Counted from the stretch's first letter, positions 11,390-23,595 are shown. The stretch is DNA of 64,000 nt from Gnetum montanum (GCA_015680685.1 MNCI01024031.1:343238-407237); one strand, 5' to 3'. Notes: generated by a model from the sequence alone, not told the origin. Numbers and translations are program-made.

Positions 11390-13244
11390 TCATCTTGGAA
11401 CTTGCCTACATGCTAGGTGAGGATTCAATGCATGCACTCTAGACTCTTGTAAGTGTGATACCACTAGGCAACATCCCTTTGGATGTTCATATTGACAAAT
11501 GTCACATTTAGTTTCATCATTAGACTCAGACTCCACAACTTCCTCTACTACAACAACTTTTCCCTTACCTCTTTGGTAGGCACATTCAACTATTTTTTGC
11601 CTCCTATGATTACAATCACTATTTTTCTCTTTGGATTCTTCAACAATCTTTAAAGTGGTTTGAAAATTTTCTTTCAAAGTGTTCCATAACTTGTCAATCT
11701 TGGCCAAAATATTAGAAATAGATTTTTGGATGGGCGAAGTCTTTCTATTCACCACTTCATCAAGTGGTAACTCCTCCTCACATAGAATCAAACCTCTCAT
11801 TTTTTGATGGACAAGTCCCTATTATAGTCTTTAGCATTTTCCCTCTTTCATAGCTCATGTTCTTCTTTTACTATCCATTCAATTAACCTTTGAATCTAAT
11901 GAGCTTTCATTTCAAAAAATCTTCCTTGGGCATACACCCCAAGGGTTCTTCTTGTTTCTACTCTGAGTCCATCTATGATGTTGTGAAGTTGTTCCCTTTG
12001 AGAGTAACCATGGCCATGGCATCGGTGTAGGAGTAAATAGTATCAACCCATGGTGACATCCAAGGGTTCATGTGCTCCTTGTTTCCAGCCTTGAATTTAC
12101 CTTCTCAGATTGGACACTCTAGAGTATGTCTGGCATTTTTCATTAAATAGTTCTAGCATGGTACTCCGTATTCAAATAGATTTCGACTCTAACAACTAGT
12201 ACCAACTTTCAGCTTTCTTACTGAGTGTCCTTGGGAAAAGCTTGAGTTTTTGCCACTCATTCTCTATGTTCTATAAGGCACAAGGATCTTGAAAAAATTG
12301 TAGATGTGTCTACGAATCAAAATTGTAGCTCTCCTCAAATCTTGGAATATTATTCATGTCTAAGTGCTTGATCCAACTATCCTTCATATGCCTAGTTGGG
12401 ATTTTTACTACCTCTGCAATGTTGAGCATACTTCGAGTCACCAATAAAGGTTCATCATCATCGTTGGATTGATGATGTTGATGATGGTTTCGACCACCCT
12501 TTTAGTTTTGATGGCCTTCACAGTCATTGTTATTTCATTGATCACCTTCATCACAATTATTTCGATGATGACTTCCATGAGAATTATCAGATGAAGAGGA
12601 ATGTTCAAAATTGAATGAAGAGGATGAAGAGGAAGGTGGACCACTACAGCCACATGAATCCTACCACGACTCTTATGCTTATTATGATCACCATCCTTAA
12701 ATCCCTTGTTTCTAAGATGTTTACCCAAGTTCCTACCTTGGCTATCGCTCTTTCTTGACCCTAGTTTATGAATAGTCGATTGTAGGGTCAGGTTCACACC
12801 CTTGCCACCAATAGTAGGGGGTGGAGAATCTTCATGTTGAGAACCTTCCAAGGGAGGATCCTCATTATCCACTTGATCTAGTAGGAACAAGGGGTTAGTG
12901 TAATGTTTCCCCTTTGTAGCTTCATGGATTTTCTCTTGATTTTTATCTCACTTACACTGTGTTTTAGTGGGATAGTAGTTCCAAGTGTTGTATCCATCCA
13001 GAACGTATTCGTCATGAAGATCTACTATGCCTAACTTCTTAAGGATTTTAATTAGCATTTTGGGCATAAATCTATCAAGGGCCAAGATGATGTTGCCGTC
13101 CATATCACACCATTGCATTTTTTCATCCTAATGTAGGATGAAGGTGAAATTTGGCACAAACTCATTTGGGTGAGTGTATACCACCTTACATTCTTGTGGG
13201 ACCAACGGTTTAGTATCTTTAGGCTTATGAGAAGAAGAAGACAT
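11390..13244 (-). pseudogene. Element A gag
   Basis: Gag would form the virus-like particle. The start is ATG at 13244 (MSSSSHKPKD), 160 bp inside the 5' LTR. The frame stays readable to about 12440, then shifts. The retrotransposon gag domain follows (12400-11900): LDMNNIPRFEES, KLKLFPRTLSKKAESWY, STMLELFNEKCQTY and YYLLLHRCHGHGYSQRE. These align with the gag of element B at 34530-34990. A zinc-knuckle-like CDICQYEHPKGC lies at 11471-11506, with slightly shorter spacing than the usual CX2CX4HX4C. A has about 100 extra N-terminal residues compared with B. Stops and frameshifts make it inactive. Confidence 0.82.
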
Positions 13245-13384
13245 TTTGCAAAACAAAATGAAATTTTCAGTGTGCTTTTATAATTTTTTTCTATATAATG
13301 GAAGTGGTATTAACCTTTATATTTGTACAATGATATTAGTGATATTTACTTAAACCTAAATAGCACATGTTCCACAAACAAAAG

Positions 13385-13403
13385 TCCTTAGTAATAGTGC
13401 CAA
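13385..13403 (-). other. Primer binding site of element A, tRNA-Asp type
   Basis: Directly inside the 5' LTR the minus strand reads ttggcactattactaagga. The tRNA-Asp site of Athila elements is TGGCGCCGTTGCCGGGGA. Many of the differences are CpG or C/G losses. Element B shows a less decayed version at 33823-33841. Confidence 0.75.
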
Positions 13404-14346
13404 TGATGAGTGGCGAGGTACCCCTATGCCCAGCCATACAAATCACAAAGCATTCAAATGGAATTTGGTTGAATTCCACAGAATTTATTATTTCTAGTGC
13501 ACTAGTGCTTTAGGAAGTGAATCTAGCTTTAAGGTCAATCGTTGTCTTCCCAGTTACACTTGTGATGTTTGTTGGTATGGTTAAGTATAACTGAGGCATT
13601 TAATTTTTATCATTTTGATGTTTTATAAATCGATGCTCAAATATGGATAAAATTAATTTGATTAACTAATCTAAATTAACTAATTTACTTGCATTTAACT
13701 AATCCTAACATAAATATATATTCCCACTTTCCATACACATCCTAAACCCACGTATCTGCTACTGGGCGACCAAGCACTATGCTATTGGGCATACCAAGAA
13801 ATAACACTACTGGGATTACCAAGCAAATACATGTTATGCTCAAAGTGGTCATACTTATGTATTTAATCTATCTAGATTAATTACTTTATTAACTCATTTT
13901 CTAGAAAATACTTCCAAAATAATTGAAAATGATGAACAAATAATTGAAAACATTGAATGCATAAATGAATCAGCTAATCTATCCAAAGTGATGCAAGGTT
14001 TATTAGAAAGCTTGTCTTTATTACCACACACACTACTGTGCTTAGGTACAATAATGCTTGAATAAATATATGTACACTCAATGACTCTTGCTATGGGCGT
14101 TCAAGGAAAAAATTTTAACTTTTGAATGGAAAGAAATGCAAGAGCTTCATTGCTACTGAAATCTAGATTTCCATAAATGTGGTTGGTAGGCATGTATTTA
14201 TAGGCGACAAACAACCACTACATCGATGGGGCCTTATTAACATAAGGCGAGATGCATCGATGGGGCCTCGTTGACAAGGCCTCATTGACATGGTCAACTA
14301 TGTTAATGAGGCCATGTCAACACAGCCAACTAACAACAACTCATCA
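13404..14346 (-). repeat. Element A 5' LTR
   Basis: 943 bp, partner of 944-1873, with TG...CA ends (plus-strand tgatgagtgg to ctcatca). TATAAATA lies at 14195-14202 on the minus strand and the U3 repeats at 14218-14330. The pair is clearly diverged, so the insertion is old. Confidence 0.93.
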
Positions 14347-14351
14347 AAGGT
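14347..14351. repeat. Target site duplication of element A, right copy (AAGGT)
   Basis: Identical to 939-943. Helitron coding sequence resumes immediately after it. Confidence 0.92.
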
Positions 14352-16520
14352 TAAAGAAATGTTAATTTCTAGAATAAATCTAGTTCTACAAGTTACACAT
14401 GTTTTTAATGGATAATTTAAATACAAAGGTTACACTATAAGCATCTCTCAAGATGTAGTAGAGGTGGGCATGAAGTTATCTCATAGAACTTGAAATATTT
14501 TTGTTCTAATCTTGAGAAGAACTAATCAAATAGGCACACCATATAATTTCATTATTAATAAAAATGGGCCTACAATGCCTTAAAGCTCAAAGTAGAAAAA
14601 GATCCATATTATCATGATGTCCAAATTGATATGCATGCCCTAGATGATATTGATGATGACATTGAGCTTAACATCTTTTACCAGATTCCCCATGTCACTT
14701 TGTTAGATGAAGAAGGTGAAATGCAATTGCATTTTGGCGATCTAGTGTTGGATACAAATGAAGAAAAAATCATGAGATACACTTCCTTAGTTGCACCACA
14801 TTCTCCAATGGTTATGAAAGAGATTAATTGAATAAGAACATGGTTGCAAAATCCATCAATGCAATGCTCTAATATTACATAATAGCCTTCAATATAAAAC
14901 TCTCCTATTAATATATACAATGCTATTAGAATGCTTCATATGGCATTTTGAATACTTTTTCTCAAAGGAAAATATGATTTTCTTAATCGAAGGTTCAAAG
15001 ATGTTAAGTTGCATGAATATACTAAGCATGTGATTTGGTACAAGGATGGAAGATTTGGGCATCACAAATATTTCAAGTAGTTTATATTACTATCCTTACC
15101 TTTGTTCTAAATTTATTATACTTCTTATTCTTTCTATAATTCTTTTATGAACAATGTATAGGTATTATATCTATAACATTATTAGAAGGCATCAAAATTT
15201 GCAATTTATGTTTGTATTTTTTAAAAAGTATATTGTTGATGTAGCTATTATCATAGAAAATCTTCCTGAACATTTGAATAATGCATGTTCAAATAATATT
15301 ATTAATAGTTTGATGAGATATGATAGCTTAATTCATGATACATCATATTTTTTTAGGAAAATACAAAGACAAATTTTCTAATATGGTGCATCAATTAGGC
15401 ATACCAATTGTTTTATTTACTCTTAGTGTAGCAAATTTGTATTGGTTAGAGCAACATCATTTGATGGAAGGGAAACCTCTAGAGAACACATTAGAAGCAA
15501 GGCATTGAATGTTAAATAATATTATCATAACTATGCATATAGTTGCATAATTCATGCATCTTTGTCACTTGGCTTTTATGAAGATGATTTTGGTCAAGTA
15601 GTTCAAGGTTATTAATTATTAGACATGATATGAATAGCAGCATCATGGATCACCAAATGTGCATGGTTTTCTTTAGATAGAAGGAGCTTCCAAGGTTAAT
15701 GAGATAGATTCCAATTATCTTGAAGCAATATGTAGAGCAACTACATTCTTTGAGTTAATAATCAATGCATGAAAATCTACATTAAGAACATATGAATAGT
15801 CAAATATTGTAAGTCTAAACTACTTTAGATGTTACACTCCCATTCAAATTCATGGATTAATAACTTATTCTTGAATAGGAATATGAATTTCATATAACAG
15901 TTTTAAGCATTATGTTATATATTTAGCAATGATATTTGTTATTAAAAATATAATCTTTTTGTTAATTGTAGGCACCAAGAGTGAATGTGTTAAGTATCCC
16001 TATGAGTTGACTACTTATCAACTTTAACTTATGAATCTTGTCTATGATTATGGTGAACTCTTAAATATTATTTAATGTCATATTGTTTGCAAAGCAAGGA
16101 TTTGCTTACGTTAACATACTGGCAAAAGAGTATGCATGTACAATATCTATATATTTTTATATATTTTATGTCTTATTGGCTAATAGAGTTGCGTTGCACT
16201 ATGTCTTTTATATTAATATGCAAGAATATTATCATATCTTAATATTGAATTTTAATATATAGGTATAATGTGTCATGGTTACTATGTCAAGAATCAAACC
16301 TATTTATAGGTTTAATTAATAGTAATAAGATAAATTATGTGCCCCTAAGAAAAGATTCTTGACTTAATATTCATAATAGGATGGCCTTGTATGCATGGAG
16401 GGAAAATGTAGATTTCCATACTAGATAAGTCTATTATCATAAAGTACATTGCAACGTATGTAGCTAAATTAGAGAAAAAGTCTTAGTTATTTCATGAAAT
16501 GTTGTTGCACTGGTTAAAAT
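14352..16520 (+). pseudogene. Helitron Rep (HUH nuclease) remnant
   Basis: This is the continuation of 749-938 after element A. Pieces in order: KEMLISRIN and FKYKGYTISISQDV at 14360-14470; IRRHQNLQFMFVFF at about 15180; LGIPIVLFTLSVANLYWLEQ at about 15395-15455; RYExQHHGSPNVHGF at 15627-15670; LLNIIxCHIVC at about 16055; and IKYIATYVAKLEKKS at 16439-16485. These follow the order of Helitron Rep proteins, including GSPHVHGF and the YxxKY tyrosine motif. The HUH box reads N-V-H (15656-15664) instead of H-V-H, so the metal site is broken even before the stops are counted. It would have nicked and joined single-stranded ends during rolling-circle transposition. Confidence 0.85.
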
Positions 16521-16634
16521 AGTGTATAACTAACAAAATATTCACTAGATTTACTATCATTTGTTATTATAAATTTTCATTTCTACATTAGTTGTTTGTT
16601 TGATAAGTGTAATCCTCCACATGTTTCTATTATT

Positions 16635-16815
16635 TCAATCATTAGAGGTAGATCTTAGCAACTATGTTGCAATTGACATGTGCTGTAACAATTCATAAAT
16701 CATAAGGAATGACATTAGATAAGGTACTTGTTGATGTGGGATCAAAAGAAATAATAGGCCTAAGTTTCGTAATGCTATCAAGATTGAGGACTATAGATTC
16801 TTTGAAGATCCATCT
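16635..16815 (+). pseudogene. Helitron Pif1-type helicase, C-terminal remnant
   Basis: The frame reads TIHKSxGMTLDKVLVDVG and then GLSFVMLSRLR at 16687-16790, the most conserved C-terminal motifs of Pif1/Helitron helicases (TIHKSQGxTLD and AL/MLSRxR). The single stop is TAA for an expected CAA. Only about 110 bp separate it from the end of the Rep remnant, so the helicase N-terminal and central motifs have been deleted. Same strand and order as the Rep pieces, so it is the same element. Confidence 0.88.
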
Positions 16816-17229
16816 ACCTTTTTCTTTGTAATGATATAAAAAAAGTTTAGTTGTTAAAAATATTCAATTTTGACTTGCACAAGAGAGATGTTTTGTTGAG
16901 TTAGAAGAATATTAAAATCATCAATGTCTTTTGTTTTCTTTAAAGGCATGAAATTTTCTTTTATAAAATATAAGAGTGTATTATTATATTAAATAAAGAA
17001 TATTTTTCCTCTTCTTTGTTCATTTAAAGCATTTTTAATTTCTACCTCTTCCTCTCTTGTTTTATTTTATTTCTTCGTACACAACTTCGAACCCTTGACA
17101 TATTCTATTTAAGTAGTTTTATATAGTATGATTTCTACAAAAATTAGAATGGTGCTTTTATGATTAATAAAATTTTAAAAGATAATAAAAACTCAAATTC
17201 AAATTTGTAATTTCCCATCATTCAACATC
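16816..17229. other. No gene seen; possible Helitron 3' flank
   Basis: AT-rich DNA after the helicase remnant. I looked for the Helitron ending (short GC hairpin then CTRR) and could not recognise one. Confidence 0.4.
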
Positions 17230-17727
17230 ACTAGCCTAGATATGTATTATATATTTCTCTCTATACTTTGGCCAAGAGGATCTATATTCAAATATGATCA
17301 CAGGATGAAGAAAAATACTATTATATTCAAATACAAACTGTTGGGTGAAAAACAAGACTAATGTTTGAATTATACATAACTTAAAGATGAGGAGCAAAGG
17401 AATCTTACTTTCGAAATAACTTTAACCTACTCTTGCTTCCTCTACCCTATCTTCATTTCCTAATATTCTCTAACTTGAATTTGTTTTCTACATTCTATAC
17501 CATACTGTCGTGAACAAATTTGGCAAAGGAAACTTAAGAAATAGAGAAAGGGTAGAGGAAGCAAGAGTAGGTTGAAGTTAGTTTGAAAGTAAGATTCCTT
17601 TGTTCCTCATTCTTAATTTCTATATAATTTAAACATTAGTATTATTCCTCACCCAACTATCATGTTTGAATGTAGATCCTCTCAACCAAACTATATAGAT
17701 ATATATAAAATATATATCTAGGCTAGT
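17230..17727. repeat. Foldback element: long imperfect inverted repeat
   Basis: Left arm 17230-17447 and right arm 17550-17727 are reverse complements with some gaps. Outer ends are actagcctagatat and atatctaggctagt; inner ends are gcttcctctaccc and gggtagaggaagc. The left arm has an extra piece near 17300-17340. The loop is about 100 bp and has no coding frame. Shape and size fit a MITE or foldback element with long terminal inverted repeats. No clear target duplication was found. A transcript would fold into one long hairpin. Confidence 0.85.
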
Positions 17728-19560
17728 ATATTTATTTTGAAGTACTTTTACCTCTTAGAATATGAAACATGATGTGTATTGTTAATAATATGATATATAA
17801 ATAGCTAAAAAGAAGAATATCAATACTAAAGATATGACATTAAAAAAACATTAGATATTGTTTACACCTTCACATTTTATTTATTTAATGCATGTGGAGG
17901 TGGTTCAACTAGGGGAAGGGGTGGTCAAGTAAGGAGCCTAATTTTAAAATAATAATATATCAAAAATAAAAAATTTAGAGTATAACAAACTATATTTTTT
18001 TAAAAAGGATGGATCACTCCCAACCTATATATATTTTACTATTTTTTCTGCATAAATCTCAAATAGGTGAACATGCAATCCTTCAACCCCATCTCTTTCA
18101 AATTAGAAATTTAGGTGAGTTACTGTGATACCAAATAAGCATGTGCCCAATCAAATTTAATGATTCTATTAAAGGAGAAAACTTGGAAAGAGAGGAAAAC
18201 AAAAACAACTATATTGTTCTTTGCCTTGAAAAATGAAGCTTAAATTTGGCTTTTTATTTCCTTTTATGATAACACATATCACAATTTGAAAATCAACTCT
18301 ATTCAAGTATGAAAATAAAAATCAACATTTAAGAGAGATGACCATATGTATCTTTTGGATATATAGCCAACATAAAACTTTTATAGAGTATAAGCAAAAC
18401 ATAAAAGTTTGTTGAGATGGCATACCCTTTGGAATTAATAAATAAAAAAAATATTTAGCTTTTGCATGTTATAGTACTTGGCTTTATCTTAAGTCTTCAC
18501 AATTGCAACTTCAACATTGGTAAAGTTGTTTTATATTTTTATACCCAATGTACGATCCAATCAAATGAAAAGTAATAATTTGCAACTATATATTACTAAT
18601 TTATATATGTTCTAAAATTATCTTTCAAATAATTTTCTATCTTAATTGTAAATATAATGAAGTTTGAGATGTGAAATTTATCATGCAACACATTAAGGCT
18701 CATGTTCTAGCTTTGGCAAATATAAGATCCATGAAGGTACATTGTAACCAATAAATAAAATATTAATTATTTCTAATGTAGATTATAAAGAATTTAAAGC
18801 CGTGATTAAAAAGATATGAAGCCATGATAAAAAGATAATTTCACCTTTATTATTATTTATGTATATTAAATTCAATGTAAGGTTTGAATTTTAAATATAT
18901 TTCCAAAGAATTTTGATTAAGATCTTGTCCTAATTTTGCTTATTTTTTTATGATTAAGATTTTGGGCCAGATATACTCATTTTCCAATTTTAAGGACCTT
19001 CATTATCCTCTATTAAAGGGAAACACATAAAAATGGTTATTAAATCTAGGAAAGCTTAACCATTTTTTATAGTAGTTGGGTTTACAATCTATATGGTAAT
19101 ATATTCATTTTTTAAAGCCCATGCTTTAAAACTTTCTAATTTCATAACTTTTTAATACCCAACACCCAATAACGCAAGATGGGTTATCATTTGAGGAGAG
19201 GAGGAGAGGATCAAGGAAAGATATGGTTTGATTTAAGCTCATTTAAGCTAGTTTAATAGCTACAATTAAGCTAGAAACCACATTTGAGTGTTTAAGAAAC
19301 CAAATCTTAGGATATACACATTGAGAAATCAATTCTATGAACCCTCTTCAAAACATTATTTAGAAAATTGGTTATGAACTTTTTAAATTCTATGAACTCT
19401 CTTTTCATAATTTAAATCATATTGGTGATTGTATGATAATACTATCAATTCTGATTTTCATAAGCACCTTAAAGTTTTGTTTATTTGCAATATTATTGAA
19501 ACTAAAACTTGGGTCTAACCAAATTCATTTACAAAATTTTTTTTATAACATAATTATTGA
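17728..19560. other. AT-rich DNA, nothing recognised
   Basis: No coding frame longer than chance, no LTR ends and no RNA gene seen on either strand. Confidence 0.5.
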
Positions 19561-20050
19561 TTCCTTAATGAAACTAAAGCTTTATTACATTAGAATAAGG
19601 ATAGACCCTACAAACTAATTAAAAACTTTAGAGCTTAGAATCTAACCAAAAACTGAGTTTTAGTACGTCCAAACACTTATAGAATCTATTGAACAAATAC
19701 TCCATTTGCATAAAAAATAAAGACAAACTCTACAAATTAACCAAAAACTTTAAAGTTTTGAATAAACTAAAGATTGAAATTTTATTATGACTAATCAAAA
19801 TCTTTGAAGCTTTAGGAGCTATTGAAAAGATGTACTTTTCAAGAAAAATAAAGACAAACTCTACAAATTGACAAAAAACTATAAAGCTCTCATAACAAAC
19901 TGAAGCTTTATTATGAGTTAGGCCAAAAACTTTGTAGCTTTATTAAGTTGAGAAACTCATAGGATCTATTAAGCAAATATTATATTTACATAAAGAATAA
20001 AAATAAACTCTATAAATTCATAAAAACCTTTAAAACTCAAAAATTGTTAA
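19561..20050. repeat. Degenerate tandem repeat, about 130-150 bp units
   Basis: Three to four imperfect units share the series gaagctttattatga, (g)gatctattgaacaaata and aaataaagacaaactctacaaatt. Clear starts of the shared block lie near 19680, 19830 and 19970. A single related unit occurs at 62812-62905, so this is also a dispersed repeat. Confidence 0.7.
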
Positions 20051-21370
20051 TGAATCTACCAAACTACCTGGACTAAAGTTATAAAGAAAGATAATGTGTC
20101 AATCACACAGCAAGAAATCTATAAACAAATTACCATGATTACGATGAACGTATTGATCCAAAGTATAATCATCATAACCTTTCTCAAATGGGTCAAACTA
20201 CTACCACAGCCGAAATGGATTTTCAGGGGTTAGAAAGACCATTACCTGTCCAACTAAGGCGATTCGTAAATGGCTGCTTCTTGTGCTTTCTTGTGAGGTT
20301 TGGAATTTTACAGAGATAAGGCTTTGGACAAGGGCACCCATGGAAGAAGTTTATCTACATCCACCCTTTTAAAAACTTCTTTCATGACGTGCTCTGATCC
20401 AAACCCTCGTCTCTGCACGGTTACCCTTTTTCAAATGATTCCAAAATTTTTTGCAATTCTGAACATAGATTGAAAAATCGGATTGGATTTAAGAACTGGT
20501 AACCTTTTTTATAAATCCGGAAAATCAAAACAAATCATGTAAAAATCGGATTAAAATTGTAAATATTTACAAAAGAGAGCACTTATATGCATTCATGTTA
20601 GTAGCCACATTTTTTAGGTTTTTTCATGTACAGTTAAAGTGGAAAATCAAATATAGAAATTTTAGTTTTTGGCTGGCATCAAAATTAACAATATACAATA
20701 TATTAAATTTTAAAAATACATATAAATATAACGATTTTGAAACGGCTTTAATGTTAATTTGCAATGTATCCCAGGGATTAATGGCAGATTTCTGCATAAT
20801 AACTCGGAAAAAAAGTGTCAACATTAAAAATATATTAAAGCTTTGAGTCAATTGCAATAAAGCTACTATAAGGCAGATTAGCTGTGTCAACCAAAAGAAG
20901 AGAAAAGATGCAAAGATGCAAAATTGAGACGAGCTAATTTAGAAAGCAGGTAATGAAATTAAAAGAGGTCAGTGCGTTAACAAAGGCAAAACAAATACTG
21001 GAAAGGAGAAGGCCATGAAACTGAAAGAGCTGCTATGTAACTGCGATAAGCAAACACTTGACGCTGCAGGCATTATTATAATGGGGAGGAGCGCCCAGCA
21101 CGCAAATGCTGTGAATTAAAAGCAGTTAAAGAACTTTGAAATTAATGTTAATGTTAAGGCAGCACGTGAATCATGTGAATTAAAAGTTATGCAGTTGGAT
21201 AACTTTGGAATGGAAGTTGAGACTTACTGGCAGATCAACACAAGATTTACTTGTTGGAGATGATGAATTGGAGGGCACAAGCCTTGTCTCCCTCTCTACC
21301 TACAAAGCAACCTAACAATCCGTTCCATTTACTTCACGTTCATGGAATGTTGCAAAATAGTCTCACAAAA
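20051..21370. other. GC-richer stretch, possible host-derived fragment, no gene assigned
   Basis: This stretch has more mixed base composition and keeps more CpGs than its surroundings (gattacgatgaacg, gacgtgctctg, gcgcccagcacgc). A short minus-strand frame at about 20380-20300 reads MKEVFKRVDVDKLLPWVPLS and is followed by a stop. It is too short to name. It could be a fragment of a low-copy host region or promoter. Confidence 0.3.
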
Positions 21371-21380
21371 TTATCTCATA

Positions 21381-21570
21381 CCTCTTGCTAATAGTCTAGG
21401 ATGACAACATGCCTCTTGCTAATAGTCTAGGATGACAACATGCCTCTTGCTAATAGTTTAGGATGACAACTTGCCTCTTGCTAATAGTCTTACAAAATTA
21501 TCTCATGCCTTTTGCTAATAGTCTAGGATGACAACTTGCCTCTTGCTAATAGTCTAGGATGACAACTTGC
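21381..21570. repeat. 31-bp minisatellite, six units
   Basis: Units of cctcttgctaatagtctagg plus atgacaacatg start at 21381, 21412, 21443 and 21474. The fourth carries a variant ending (cttacaaaattatctcatg) that also occurs just before the array. Two more standard units follow, to 21570. Confidence 0.92.
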
Positions 21571-21639
21571 GTTTATAAGTAGGCACTTCATTATGAGATA
21601 TATTCATGTACCTTTAAATATAATTGCTTAAAAAGAAAC

Positions 21640-22075
21640 GAGGGTAGATATCTTTGAAACTAATATCTATCATCATGCTTTAATATCAATAATTGTATTT
21701 TAATGATACATAACTATCAATTATTTAATGCATTTAACTTTAATCATATAAAGTAAAAGTGGATGGATGGATATCTTTGAAACTGATATTTAACAACATT
21801 TCCCTATATTAATTATTGTATTTATGGATGCATAGGTGTTAATTAACTCTTTGAATTATAATCACATGAAGTAAAAGTGGATGCATAACTTTATACTAAA
21901 TGTTTGGCATTGTGGTTCTATATTAATTATCACATTCGAAGATACATAGCTATCAATCAATTAGTTATGCCTTTAATCATAATAACATGAAGTAAAAGCG
22001 TATAAGTGCCTTTGAAATAAACCTTTATCATTATTTTCCCTTATTGATTATTGCATTGTAAGATGGATAAATATA
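21640..22075. repeat. 119-bp tandem repeat, four units
   Basis: Units start at 21640, 21759, 21877 and 21998 (119, 118 and 121 bp apart; the last is partial). Units 2-4 each follow the phrase aagtaaaa, and units share ctttgaaa and ttaattattgtatt. Divergence between units indicates an old local amplification. Confidence 0.85.
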
Positions 22076-23595
22076 GGTTATGAAAGAGTGGCCATAAATT
22101 GTAAAGAAGCAATGATTTTCATTTAAAGCTTTACATAATACTTTTTCGGCATTGAAAGTATCATTTGTAAAGTGTTATTCTTTCCAAATATGCCATGTTG
22201 ATAAGAGGATAATGGTAATCAAGTATTATGTTAAGATGGGTAACCTTAATTGATGGTTTTCTTATAGCATATACATGACAATATTAAATTGCGATATACA
22301 ATGAGATGTTAGCATAGAGGTAGCATTTTGGTGAAAGGGTTATACAAAAAAGTTAAAACCATTTTGTTCATACTAAAAGAAGATGAAAAATTGTAGTTTT
22401 TAAAACCCTTATTTTTGTTATCTTGTTTACATCCATAGGTGCTTGACACTAAACTAATTTTTAAAAATAGATTACTAGTCAATTAAGTAGAAGGAAAATC
22501 ATTTGGATTAATGGTAAGGTTATTGTTTCTATTGGAAGTGCATTTAAGTAAAAATTACATAATTATTTCACCAAGCACAGAAAGCTTAAGGTAAGAATTA
22601 GTTTATCATGATTGAGGATGATATAATCCCTACTTACATTGTATTAGCATTTTCTAAAAATCATGATATAATTCATGCTATAAGTAGTATTAATAATGAT
22701 TTGTCAAAATGTATGTTATAATCCATAGCATTTTCTAACACCACAATGATTTTTAGATAGATTAGCATTTTTGTCCTTTACCCTTACATGACTTCTACAA
22801 TTTGACTTGGCTTAATAAAGGGTCTTGTATCTTTAATTTATCTCATATACAATATTTTCGCATTTTGTTATTATTATTTTGGCATTTTGCATAGGACCTA
22901 ATAATTAGTATAACTACACTTTGATTTCCTTTTAATGAGTCTTACTTTATTATATTTGTAGTTAATATGATATGTTATATTTCTTTGTATTTTGATTAAT
23001 ATCTTATGATGCTAATCTTGTTGACTCTAGATAAGGATAGGAAGATTGGACATTGGCAAGATGATGTTTATCTTTATCTTGATTTTATCGCATTTTATAA
23101 GTCTCAAGTTAGAACTTTCTAGAAGTCATGTATGGGAACATGTAAATTGACCTTTATAAGTAGGTTATGGGTTTTTCTCTCAAGCATTATTTTTTATACA
23201 TGTCTTCTTCTATTTTTAGTTTATTGGTGCTTTGTGCCTAGGATCTTGAGAGGCTTGTTTATCACCAAGGAATATCTTACTAGTTCATGAAGGCAGTATA
23301 TCTATTTTTTGTTTTTAGTTCCTTCTTAGATCTAATGCTAATATTCTTACTTGATGCCTTTTTTGAGTCTTATAATTACTAGAGTTACCTTAGCTATCAA
23401 ATCATGCAGGATAGTATCTCATTTAGATGTAGCAAAAGCTATACAAGACACATGCAACATTACCTCAACAATAATAGTTAGTATTAATATGGTATGGGAC
23501 ACATACAAGGTTAAGTAGTAGATTGGTAGTGGTTAATCTCAACATGGTTGTTGTAGCTAAAAACCTTAGCTAGTGGAGGAACCAAGAATTACCAA
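22076..23595. other. AT-rich DNA, no gene seen; left flank of element C
   Basis: No supported coding frame. The last part (about 23570-23595) resembles the leader next to the 5' LTR of element C at 49787-49809 (aggaaccaagaatt against aggaatcatggatt). A 13-bp sequence at 23489-23501 recurs at 51243-51255. Confidence 0.45.

Larger units (their letters stand above)
944..14346 (-). mobile_element. Element A: Athila-type Ty3/gypsy LTR retrotransposon, 13.4 kb
   Basis: Complete outer structure on the minus strand: 5' LTR 13404-14346, primer binding site, gag, protease, RT, RNase H, integrase, a long downstream region with an extra gene, polypurine tract, 3' LTR 944-1873, and a perfect 5-bp duplication. 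The primer site resembles the tRNA-Asp site used by Athila elements. The RT reads like Athila/Tat RTs, with the catalytic motif FMDD. The extra sense-strand gene between integrase and the 3' LTR is in the env-like position known for Athila. All genes carry stops or frameshifts, so the copy is dead. It sits inside a Helitron remnant. Confidence 0.93.

Noticed and set aside
11221-11442. Plus-strand open stretch of 73 codons
   Set aside because: Antisense to the gag C-terminal region of element A, which aligns with element B gag.
21381-21570. CRISPR-like direct repeats
   Set aside because: Units are contiguous without spacers and the DNA is plant-like, so it is a minisatellite.
23100-23330. LTR-like phrase with tataag and a following tttatcacc
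   Set aside because: No partner copy, no TG...CA ends and no primer site found.
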